Positions 1-7,349 of a stretch of 40,569 nt of DNA are shown here, piece after piece (position 1 is the stretch's first letter; each line of letters starts with the position of its first letter). The position numbers and the translations under genes were made by a program. The stretch is from Candidatus Komeilibacteria bacterium RIFCSPHIGHO2_01_FULL_52_14 (GTDB lineage: Bacteria > Patescibacteriota > Patescibacteriia > UBA1558 > 2-01-FULL-52-15): contig MHKK01000022.1 of assembly GCA_001818365.1 (NCBI GenBank), positions 5,636-46,204 of the forward strand, in the 5' to 3' direction. Below the pieces are notes generated by a model, which did not search any database, was not told the origin of the DNA, and saw only the letters and a program-made list of their open reading frames with translations.

Positions 1-368
1 TGTATGTCTTCGGGAGCTGGTACGATACCGTGTATCGTCAATACGTCGAGAAAAGATTCCGTTCAAGCGGCGCTTTGGATAAACGGAACGGCGTGCGCTT
101 GCTGTGTTTTCAGAACTACCCGAATCTCGATAAAGGCGCGAGTTGCAACGTGGATCCGCCGAGCAGTCGCATGAGCAGACAAGACCTGACCGATCCATTG
201 CATCTGTTCGTCGGGCCAACCGATCTGACTTTCGCAACGACGACCGTCGGCTCGGGATCGGCCGTGGAGTCCCTCCTGAACATCCGGTACCGCGGAGGAT
301 CGTCGCTTAATTTCGGTATTGCGACCGTCACGGCGAGTACAACGGCTCTATTCCAGGTAACCCCATGA
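1..368 (+). CDS. Unknown protein, 5'-truncated, pilus-cluster associated
   Basis: The reading frame is open from the first bases of the window, so the gene begins upstream and the GTG at 30 is only an apparent start. The visible C-terminal part of about 120 residues has no motif I recognise; its end is rich in Ser, Thr and Gly, as in secreted beta-rich or pilin-like domains. Its TGA overlaps the ATG of the next gene (ATGA at 365-368), so the two are translationally coupled. Because the following genes look like PilX and PilM, a minor pilin or other pilus accessory protein is the best guess. That assignment rests on context only. Confidence 0.6.
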   Translation, partial: YVFGSWYDTVYRQYVEKRFRSSGALDKRNGVRLLCFQNYPNLDKGASCNVDPPSSRMSRQDLTDPLHLFVGPTDLTFATTTVGSGSAVESLLNIRYRGGSSLNFGIATVTASTTALFQVTP

Positions 369-781
369 ACACGCAACATCAATCGGAGAAGGGAATCATC
401 GCGATTACGCTGGTTTTGATCGTGGCGTCGATCATAACGGTGTTCGGTTTGTCGGTAGCGCTCATGGCAATCGACGAGACACGAACGGCGACGACGCAGC
501 TCTCCGCGTCCCAGTCGGCGGCGTACGATGACGCATGCGTTACCAATGCGCTGAGCGTGCTTATCAATAATAATTCCTATACCGGGAATGCGAATATTTC
601 CGTCGGAAACGTCAACTGTATCGCCGTCATCGCGAACCCCGGCGGTAACGTGCGCTCGATTAAGACCAGCGCGACCGCAACCGATGCTTTTGCGCGCAGC
701 ATCGTTGATCGTTCGTTCGTGAACGTGAATATCGCAACGAATCCATTTACCGTTCTGTATTATAAGGATATACTGGATTAA
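365..781 (+). CDS. PilX-like pilus accessory membrane protein
   Basis: A protein of 138 residues. A short polar N-terminus with a Gly at residue 10 is followed by a hydrophobic helix of about 27 residues (roughly 10-36), then an exported domain with two Cys (in DDACVTNAL and NVNCIAV) that could form a disulfide. This is the general plan of PilX-type minor pilins, which often have a degenerate prepilin site (here SEKGIIAITLVLI). It sits between a truncated gene, which it overlaps by 4 nt, and a PilM-like gene 8 nt downstream, so it is part of a pilus operon. No Shine-Dalgarno sequence is visible. Family assignment is by architecture and context, not by a diagnostic motif. Confidence 0.65.
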   Translation: MNTQHQSEKGIIAITLVLIVASIITVFGLSVALMAIDETRTATTQLSASQSAAYDDACVTNALSVLINNNSYTGNANISVGNVNCIAVIANPGGNVRSIKTSATATDAFARSIVDRSFVNVNIATNPFTVLYYKDILD

Positions 782-789
782 CCTCCGCT

Positions 790-2655
790 ATGAAACGAAC
801 CGTTGCCATCAATTTTTCCGACTACTCGATCGAAGCGCTGGAGCTTGACCAGGAAAAGCGCCAGCTCATCGTCAAGGCGCAGAGCCGCATTACGTTAGCA
901 CCAGGTATCATTGAGAACGGCAAGATCATTCAGTATGACATTTGTGCGGCCGCGGTGCAGCAGCTCCTCGCGAACGCGCAGCCGTCGCCGGTCGAAGGCC
1001 ATGACATCGCCATAACGATCCCCGAGTCGCGTATGTTCGCGCAAACATTCTCGCTTCCGAGGTCGATACCGCAACAGCAGGTGCCGTCGGCGTTGTTCTC
1101 GGAGGCGCGCGAATCGATGCCGCTCGACGTCAAGGCCGTCGCGGCGGATTTCCGTCTGACGGGAAGAACCGATACAGCCGATCAATACTTGTTCGCAGCA
1201 ACCTACGATGAGCTCGTCAAGGAGTATGTCTTGTTTTTTCAGAAACTGCGGCTGAAAGTCACACTCATAACGATGGAATCGCTCGCGCTGGGCGCGGCGG
1301 TGCTTGACGAAACGGTTGACGAGACCGTCTTACTGCTCGATATCGGTGCCCGGACCACGATCGCGTCCATTTTTCAGAAAGGGGAGTTGCGGGAATCGAT
1401 CAACATAAATATCGCCGGGAATGCCATTACGGCCGCACTGGCCGAAAAGTTGCGCCTTGCCCTGGAGGAAGCGGAACAGCGAAAAATTACTATGGGACTT
1501 ACGCCCGGCACGGACGGCGGCGCCGAGATGCTCGTGATCCAGGGTCAGTTGCAACCGCTCAAAGACGAGCTTGCGACATTCATCCGTTATTATGAGCAGC
1601 GGAGCGGGGACCTGGTTGACAGGATCATGCTTTCCGGCGGCACGGCGTCGATGGTCGGGCTTTCCGATTATTTTGCGGCAAATCTGAACCGGCCGACTGT
1701 TGCGGCGGAAGCGCTTCCGCTGTTCGCCGTTGATCGCGACCGTACGATGCTGCCAAAATTCTTGGTCGTATTGGGGCTCGCTCGAATCGCCATGGGCGGC
1801 CGTCAGGAGCGCATTAATTTTTTGGAACATAAAGAGAAGGATTGGCAACCGACAAAAAAAGCCATCCGCGGAACCGTTGCGACCGGATCTGTCGGCTCCG
1901 CGGTATCGAAGCGGGCCATGCCGTCCAGGAAGCGTCTGCTTTTACTTGCGGCGGTATTGGTTCTCGCCGGAGGGCTCGTGGGATTTTTATGGTGGCTGCG
2001 CTCAAGTTCGTCGGTGAAATTCCCGGTAGCGAACCTCCCGGAATCAGAATCGGCGCCGCAGGTCGTTATTGTTGCCCGGCCGTTTGCAGAGGTGACCAAC
2101 GGACGCCAGGTATCGTTCACGTTCTGGGCATCGTTGCAACCCGATCCGGCGCACCCCGGCGACATCCCGGGGAGAATCGAGAACCTTTCGCCGCGAGCGA
2201 CCGTCGCGTATGACGACGCAATACTTGATTACGTTCGCCGGACGCTGACTGCCGCGGGAACGACAGTGACCGACGATGCTCTGCAACAAGGCCTCCGGGA
2301 ATATCTTTCCGATCAGGTGTGGCAGGAAAAACAGGCGTTACTCCAGCAGACCGCACGGAACGAGGGGCTGCGGGTTTTGGATGATTATGCCTCAAAGGAA
2401 ATTGTAACCGCCGAAGCCCTCACGGAGACAAAGGCGGACGGCAGCACGGTGCGCCAGCTTAACTTTTCTCTCGTTTTTCGCGCGTTGCTTGTGAAGGAAT
2501 CGGCATTTGCTCCGCTCGAGCAGCAGCAGGTCGCCGATTTTCAGGAACTGAATCCGGGGTGGGTGCCCACGAGGAGACAATACCGCATGAAACTGGAGGA
2601 AGGATCGACGCGCGTGCTTGTTTCTGCACTGTATACGTTTTTGCAGCAACCATAA
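790..2655 (+). CDS. pilM: PilM-like ATPase fused to a membrane anchor and external domain
   Basis: A protein of 621 residues. Residues 1 to about 345 have the actin/FtsA-like fold signature of PilM: an N-terminal VAINFSDYSIEALEL strand pair, a phosphate-binding LLLDIGARTT near 180 and a MLSGGTASMVGL segment near 280. PilM normally ends there and is a cytoplasmic ring protein that binds the N-terminus of PilN. Here the chain continues through a basic linker, a transmembrane segment at about 382-403 (LLLLAAVLVLAGGLVGFLWWL) and an external domain of about 215 residues. PilM's usual partner PilN has one transmembrane helix, so this may be a fusion that replaces a PilN-type tether; the external domain itself does not obviously match PilN. 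The gene lies 8 nt after the PilX-like gene and 4 nt before AMP phosphorylase. Confidence 0.75.
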   Translation: MKRTVAINFSDYSIEALELDQEKRQLIVKAQSRITLAPGIIENGKIIQYDICAAAVQQLLANAQPSPVEGHDIAITIPESRMFAQTFSLPRSIPQQQVPSALFSEARESMPLDVKAVAADFRLTGRTDTADQYLFAATYDELVKEYVLFFQKLRLKVTLITMESLALGAAVLDETVDETVLLLDIGARTTIASIFQKGELRESININIAGNAITAALAEKLRLALEEAEQRKITMGLTPGTDGGAEMLVIQGQLQPLKDELATFIRYYEQRSGDLVDRIMLSGGTASMVGLSDYFAANLNRPTVAAEALPLFAVDRDRTMLPKFLVVLGLARIAMGGRQERINFLEHKEKDWQPTKKAIRGTVATGSVGSAVSKRAMPSRKRLLLLAAVLVLAGGLVGFLWWLRSSSSVKFPVANLPESESAPQVVIVARPFAEVTNGRQVSFTFWASLQPDPAHPGDIPGRIENLSPRATVAYDDAILDYVRRTLTAAGTTVTDDALQQGLREYLSDQVWQEKQALLQQTARNEGLRVLDDYASKEIVTAEALTETKADGSTVRQLNFSLVFRALLVKESAFAPLEQQQVADFQELNPGWVPTRRQYRMKLEEGSTRVLVSALYTFLQQP

Positions 2656-2659
2656 GATC

Positions 2660-4153
2660 ATGTCCTATTTCTTAAAAGCTTTAAAGCTCGACGTCGAAAC
2701 CGGTTCGCCGAAAATTGCGCTTTTGAATGAGAAAGAAGCGTGGCATTACGGTATCCACGCGGGAGACCATCTCAAACTGACGCTGAACGGCAAACCGCTG
2801 TACGTATCGGCGAATACGAGCAAGCAGCGCGTAAAGCCAGGCAGGATAGGGCTCTATAAGGACATCTGGGAAAAGACCAGGATAACGAACGGCGACATCG
2901 TGCAAGTCGCTTTTCAGGAAAGCGCCCATTCGATACAGGCGATAAAGCGGCGTCTTTTGGGGAAGCGTCTGAAGTATGAGGAGATCTATTCCATTATTTC
3001 TGATATTGCGACTGATCAATTGAGCAAAGTTCAGATAACCTATTTTGTCGCATCCGGCTTCATGCACGATTATACGAACGAAGAATTGTATTTCCTGACG
3101 AAAGCGATGGCCGAGACGGGGGACATGTTGCATTTCCCGGGGCTCGTGGCCGACAAGCATTCTGTCGGCGGCCTTGCAGGTAACCGAACAACGATGATCG
3201 TCGTCCCGATTCTTGCCGCGCTCGGCATCAAAATCCCCAAGACGTCGTCCCGGGCGATAACGTCGCCTGCCGGCACCGCGGACACGATGGAAGTTCTGGC
3301 ACCGGTGACCTTTACCGTCGATGAGATAAAAAAAATCGTCGGAAAGACGAACGGATGCCTGGTGTGGGGCGGCGGGCTTTCGCTGGCGCCGGCCGATGAC
3401 AAGATTTTACAGGTAAGCTATCCGATGTCACTTGAGCCGTACAGCAAGATGATCGTGTCCATTATGGCCAAGAAAGTGGCGACCGGCGTCAATCATTTAA
3501 TCATTGATATGCCCGTGGGTCCCACCACAAAGATACCGGACATGGAAACGGCCCGCATGCTTGAAAAAAAGTTTCAGTACGTTGCCGCGAAATTCAGCAT
3601 CAAGCTCAAGGTCAGTATGATTAAAACAAGCGATCCGGTCGGCTTCGGCGTGGGGCCTGCTCTTGAAGCACGGGACGTGTTGCGCGTGTTGCAGCAAAAA
3701 AAAGAACGCCCGGGGGATTTAAGCAGAAAAGCCGTCCATCTTGCAGGCCAGCTTTTGGAGCTTGTTGACTATTGTAAGCCGGGAGCGGGCGCTACGATAG
3801 CGTGGAAAGTTCTTGATTCCGGCCGTGCGTGGCGGAAGATGCGCGAGATCATCAAGGCGCAGGGCGGCGACCCGAACATTGATTCCGAGCAGATTACGCT
3901 GGGTGCCTACAAAAAGTATTACACGGCGGCAAAGACCGGGCAGATCGTATTTACCGACAATAAGTCGCTGAACCTCGTGTGCCGGACGCTTGGAGCACCG
4001 TCGGTGAAACTTGCCGGCGTCTACCTGAATAAGGAATACGGCGTGAGCGTACGAAAAGGAGAGCGCTTGTTTACGATCTATGCGGAGAACAAGGAGCGTC
4101 TTAATTTGGCCTCAAAAGCCCTGGAGAAACTGCGTATATTTCATATCAAGTGA
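2660..4153 (+). CDS. deoA: AMP phosphorylase (thymidine phosphorylase family)
   Basis: A protein of 497 residues starting at the ATG at 2660; an upstream in-frame TTG at 2618 would overlap pilM. It carries the roughly 85-residue N-terminal extension typical of archaeal AMP phosphorylases, then the pyrimidine-nucleoside phosphorylase fold. Diagnostic segments are KHSVGG at residues 166-171 and SSRAITSPAGTADTMEV near 196-212, the phosphate and nucleoside binding regions. Known members convert AMP (also CMP and UMP) plus phosphate to ribose-1,5-bisphosphate and free base, feeding R15P isomerase and type III RuBisCO. Neither partner gene is in this window. The enzyme is a recurrent CPR trait and was probably acquired from archaea. 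Its place behind pilus genes suggests read-through rather than a functional link. Confidence 0.9.
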   Translation: MSYFLKALKLDVETGSPKIALLNEKEAWHYGIHAGDHLKLTLNGKPLYVSANTSKQRVKPGRIGLYKDIWEKTRITNGDIVQVAFQESAHSIQAIKRRLLGKRLKYEEIYSIISDIATDQLSKVQITYFVASGFMHDYTNEELYFLTKAMAETGDMLHFPGLVADKHSVGGLAGNRTTMIVVPILAALGIKIPKTSSRAITSPAGTADTMEVLAPVTFTVDEIKKIVGKTNGCLVWGGGLSLAPADDKILQVSYPMSLEPYSKMIVSIMAKKVATGVNHLIIDMPVGPTTKIPDMETARMLEKKFQYVAAKFSIKLKVSMIKTSDPVGFGVGPALEARDVLRVLQQKKERPGDLSRKAVHLAGQLLELVDYCKPGAGATIAWKVLDSGRAWRKMREIIKAQGGDPNIDSEQITLGAYKKYYTAAKTGQIVFTDNKSLNLVCRTLGAPSVKLAGVYLNKEYGVSVRKGERLFTIYAENKERLNLASKALEKLRIFHIK

Positions 4154-4273
4154 GTTTTGTGTTGATGCTGGAGCTTTCTTTAAAAAAGTGGTATCCTTAT
4201 TACAAGCTAAATTCACAATTAAGATATGATTTCAATATCATAATAATAAAAATAACTAAGATTAGGCAAAAAT

Positions 4274-4822
4274 ATGCATGCTGACATACAAAAAGGGATA
4301 CGTTTTGGGAAGCAGGTCTTTATTACTATCGTCTCAGGTTTTCTGGTGGGCATGTTATCAGTGTACGCGGCAACAACCATCAGTAATAATATTGTGACCG
4401 GGGGCACGCTTGATGTCACCGGTGTCACAACACTTACAACGATGACGAGCACGCAGGCAACCTCGTCAACATCTTTTTGGATAGGCAGCGGCGGAACCGC
4501 AACATGGCTGAATCTTGCCGGAGGCGATTTGTTTGTGCAGGATGATCTGCAGCTCGGTGACCGGTTAACAGTCGGTGGCACTGCATCCTCAACGGCGCTG
4601 ATTGTTGGCGGAACAGCGACATCAACCAATTTAACGATTGGCGAACGGGCGGCTGCCAATGCGACCACAACGCTTACCCTTGGCGATCTTGTGGCAGAAG
4701 CGGCAACGTGCATTAAGATGCGAACCACAGCGGGTGAATGGGTCTATGCGTATGCAACTTCTTCGAGCGCAATGACTGCTCCCGGCTGGGGTCTGCGGTG
4801 GACCGCCACAAGCTGTGAGTAA
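4274..4822 (+). CDS. Exported Thr/Ser-rich protein of unknown function
   Basis: A protein of 182 residues. A basic N-terminus is followed by one hydrophobic segment (residues about 14-33), which is either a signal peptide or an anchor. The rest is low-complexity and rich in Thr, Ser, Gly and Ala, with loose repeats around GGTATST and GGTASST, and it ends in a small domain with two Cys (ATCIKM and TATSCE). Such stacked Thr/Gly repeats resemble surface stalks in CPR genomes, but I cannot name a family. The 120 bp upstream are AT-rich, with a small inverted repeat (ATGAT...ATCAT, about 4225-4241) and a possible extended -10 (TGGTATCCT) near 4190. The sequence is less GC-rich than the pilus genes before it. 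Confidence 0.7.
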   Translation: MHADIQKGIRFGKQVFITIVSGFLVGMLSVYAATTISNNIVTGGTLDVTGVTTLTTMTSTQATSSTSFWIGSGGTATWLNLAGGDLFVQDDLQLGDRLTVGGTASSTALIVGGTATSTNLTIGERAAANATTTLTLGDLVAEAATCIKMRTTAGEWVYAYATSSSAMTAPGWGLRWTATSCE

Positions 4823-4843
4823 TCGCACAGCTATTCATAGCGT

Positions 4844-5998
4844 ATGATCATGAAACGTTTAATCGGCATAGTAGCGGTTGCTCTTTCTCTAGTCGCTGTC
4901 CCGGACCTGCTTAAGGCGCAGGATGTGCAGCTAACGGCAGGGGCGACAATTGAAATCACCCTGACGAGCCCATCGGTCACCTATACCTTGAGTTCGACAA
5001 CAGGCATCAACGCTCTTGCGGTGAGCGACAGCACTCTGACCTTGACGCTTGATGCTGGCGATACCATCACGGTAACGCAGAACAATGGTTACGTGATTGA
5101 TAATAACTTAGGTGTTGGCACCAGTTGTATTGGCGCAATTACCCGTGCAACTTTTACCGCCAGCGTCATTATAACGTCAGGAGCAACGGCACAAGGCTGC
5201 CAGACCGGTGGGTCGGGGAGCCCTATTAGTGACGCGAGTATACGGATTAACAATGGGGCTTCGCAAACATCATCGAGAAATGTGACACTGAGCCTTCAGG
5301 CCGGCAATGCGAAGCAGATGATACTCTCGCACCTGGTTAATTTTGCTGATGCACAGTGGGAGCCGTACGCTGAAGCAAAAGCATGGACGCTGACGGACGG
5401 TTTAGGAGAAAAAAGAGTATACGTAAATTACTTGAGCACTGGAGGAGAGCAGTCGCAGCCAATGAGTGCGGTGATAACACTTACAGAGGGAGTAACTGCC
5501 GCTCCGGCACCAGACGGGTCGGTACCGTCATCACAACCCCAAGCAACTCAGACACCTGTGCTGCAACAGACGGGTGTTCCGTCGGAAGGTGCGCTGGTTA
5601 AATTACTCAATGATCCAAGAGTCTATCTCATCTCTCAGGGGTTGAAACGATGGATTCAAGATGAACAAGCATTTACACAGCAAGGGTATAGCTGGAGTAA
5701 TATCGTCGTGGTTTCTGATACAGCCTTGCAGCAGTATTGGGATGGACCGAGGATAGAGAGCGCGGTAGCAGCCGCTGCTTACAAATTTACGAGATATCTG
5801 GCGTCTGGCTCAGTGGGTACGGAAGTTAGTGCATTACAGAAGATCCTGAAGGCGTTGGGGTTCTTTCCGCAGCAGGTTAAGGAAACGGGATACTACGGAA
5901 CGACGACTCGGAGTGCTGTCATCGCTTTCCAAAAGGCACGAGGGATTACGCCTCTCGGCGTTGTCGGACCTCAGACCCGAGCAGCTTTAAATCGATAG
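4844..5998 (+). CDS. Secreted protein with C-terminal peptidoglycan-binding domain
   Basis: A protein of 384 residues; the ATGs at 4844 and 4850 are both possible starts. A signal peptide (residues about 3-26, ending in LKAQ) leads into a beta-rich, Thr-rich domain, a Pro/Gln/Ser linker near 225-245, and a segment containing VYLISQGLKRWIQDEQAF. The last roughly 65 residues form a PG_binding_1 domain: VGTEVSALQKILKALGFF, then GYYGTTTRSAVIAFQKARGI and VVGPQTRAALN, the helical repeat that binds peptidoglycan in cell-wall enzymes. There is no hydrolase domain, so it is probably a wall-attached surface protein. It follows the Thr-rich exported protein by 21 nt and is likely co-transcribed with it. 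Confidence 0.8.
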   Translation: MIMKRLIGIVAVALSLVAVPDLLKAQDVQLTAGATIEITLTSPSVTYTLSSTTGINALAVSDSTLTLTLDAGDTITVTQNNGYVIDNNLGVGTSCIGAITRATFTASVIITSGATAQGCQTGGSGSPISDASIRINNGASQTSSRNVTLSLQAGNAKQMILSHLVNFADAQWEPYAEAKAWTLTDGLGEKRVYVNYLSTGGEQSQPMSAVITLTEGVTAAPAPDGSVPSSQPQATQTPVLQQTGVPSEGALVKLLNDPRVYLISQGLKRWIQDEQAFTQQGYSWSNIVVVSDTALQQYWDGPRIESAVAAAAYKFTRYLASGSVGTEVSALQKILKALGFFPQQVKETGYYGTTTRSAVIAFQKARGITPLGVVGPQTRAALNR

Positions 5999-6107
5999 TG
6001 CTGAAGTGAGCAAATAACGCATCGCGCAGCCATTTTTTATATTAGAATAGTTGCATTGAAGTAATTGAAAGTATTGGAGAGAATCGGAATTTTTGCATCT
6101 CGTGAGC

Positions 6108-6136
6108 TTGTGGAGCGGCGAAAGCTCTGGTATAAC
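6108..6136 (+). promoter_or_regulatory. Candidate promoter of mnmA
   Basis: TTGTGG at 6108-6113 and TATAAC at 6131-6136 are 17 bp apart. The -10 is preceded by TGG, making an extended -10 (TGnTATAAC). Initiation would fall near 6143, giving a leader of about 11 nt to the ATG at 6154, too short for an upstream Shine-Dalgarno site. Confidence 0.55.
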
Positions 6137-6153
6137 AAAGCTCCTTTTTGTAT

Positions 6154-7221
6154 ATGAAAAAAAGGAAAAAAATTGTCGTTGGCCTGTCCGGAGGCGTCGA
6201 CAGCGCCGTGGCCGCCTATCTGCTTCAGAAGCAGGGGTACGCGGTTCGTGCGGTCTTCATGAAAAATTTTTCGGAGAGAGTCGCACGCGCGTACGAATGT
6301 CCCTGGCGCGAGGATCGTTTGTCCGCATACCGTGTAGCGGCTTTTTTGGGTATTCCCATCGTCACGTGGAATTTTGAACGCGAGTACCGCGATCGGGTAC
6401 TCAAGTACCTGTTTCGCGAATACGGTGCGGGGCGAACCCCGAATCCGGATGTGATGTGCAATAAGGAGATAAAATTTTCCGTTTTTTTGCGGCGTGCGAA
6501 AGCGATGGGTATACCGAGAATTGCTACTGGACATTACGCCCGTATTCGACGGAGTGCCGACGGAGTGTCTCACCTGCTGAAAGCGAACGACGCTACCAAG
6601 GATCAGTCGTATTTTCTCGCTGCGCTGAATCAACGGCAGCTCGCGGCTGTCTCGTTTCCGGTCGGAGGAATGACGAAGAAACAGGTACGTGCGCTGGCGC
6701 GGAGGATCGGGCTCCCGAATGCGGAGCGGCCCGATAGCCAAGGTATCTGTTTCGTCGGTCCCGTCACGATGAAGGCTTTTTTGAAGACGCGCATCAAGCC
6801 GAAGCCCGGCGACATCGTTACGACGAAGGGGGTTCTCATCGGCCGCCATGACGGCGTGCACTACTACACGATCGGGCAGCGCCGGGGTATCAATCTGGGC
6901 GGCGGTCCCGCATTATACGTTATCGGCAAAGACATGAGACGCAATCGGCTTATCGTCGGGACAAAGAATCAGCTGGAGCTTTTTACGAACACCGTGAAAC
7001 TGGGATCGTGGCATTGGGTTGCGTCTCCGCACAAATTTCCTTTGCGGTGCACCGCAAAGATACGGTACCGGCAGCGCGACGAGCGAGTCATCATCAGACG
7101 AACGGACAAAAACGGAATTGTTGCGCACTTCAGCCGCCGGCAACGTGCCGTGGCGCCGGGACAGACCTTTGCCGCCTATCAAGGCAGTGAGCTTATCGGG
7201 AGCGCTACCATTGTCGAATAG
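6154..7221 (+). CDS. mnmA: tRNA-specific 2-thiouridylase MnmA
   Basis: A protein of 355 residues from the ATG at 6154; a TTG two codons earlier is less likely. MnmA thiolates U34 of tRNA-Lys, -Glu and -Gln, using ATP to adenylate the base and a persulfide as sulfur donor. The PP-loop is VGLSGGVDSAVAAYLL at the N-terminus. The two catalytic cysteines are visible: Cys102 in PNPDVMCNKEIKF and Cys199 in SQGICFVG, matching the well-known C102/C199 pair of the family. The DQSYFL segment and the C-terminal beta-barrel part (YYTIGQRRGINLGG) are also present. It stands alone after an intergenic promoter; alaS follows after a gap of 128 bp with two hairpins. Confidence 0.95.
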   Translation: MKKRKKIVVGLSGGVDSAVAAYLLQKQGYAVRAVFMKNFSERVARAYECPWREDRLSAYRVAAFLGIPIVTWNFEREYRDRVLKYLFREYGAGRTPNPDVMCNKEIKFSVFLRRAKAMGIPRIATGHYARIRRSADGVSHLLKANDATKDQSYFLAALNQRQLAAVSFPVGGMTKKQVRALARRIGLPNAERPDSQGICFVGPVTMKAFLKTRIKPKPGDIVTTKGVLIGRHDGVHYYTIGQRRGINLGGGPALYVIGKDMRRNRLIVGTKNQLELFTNTVKLGSWHWVASPHKFPLRCTAKIRYRQRDERVIIRRTDKNGIVAHFSRRQRAVAPGQTFAAYQGSELIGSATIVE

Positions 7222-7250
7222 GACGATTTTCAGTATAGTTGATACTGCTC

Positions 7251-7333
7251 GGTTAATCCCCGAGCGTGTCGAGGGGTTAACCGGTTTATGTCAATTAAAA
7301 TTTATCCTTCGACAAGCTCAGGAAATAAATTTT
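7251..7333. repeat. Two tandem hairpins between mnmA and alaS
   Basis: The first hairpin is GGTTAATCCCC (7251-7261) facing GGGGTTAACC (7273-7282). The second is AAAATTTAT (7297-7305) facing ATAAATTTT (7325-7333); its loop contains CCTTCGACAAGCTCAGG, a word related to the repeats at 13517 and 36062. Neither is followed by a good T-tract, so they read as repeats rather than as a clear terminator. TATAGT at 7234-7239 could be a -10 box for alaS. Confidence 0.6.
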
Positions 7334-7349
7334 CATTGTTCTGCTTTCT

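Noticed and set aside
6037..6861. A 274-codon open frame antisense to mnmA
   Set aside because: It lies opposite the catalytic part of mnmA, whose motifs are unambiguous, and it has no promoter or ribosome site.
7222..7349. Riboswitch or T-box before alaS
   Set aside because: The two hairpins lack a T-box or specifier-loop sequence and a terminator/antiterminator pair; they match the dispersed repeats instead.
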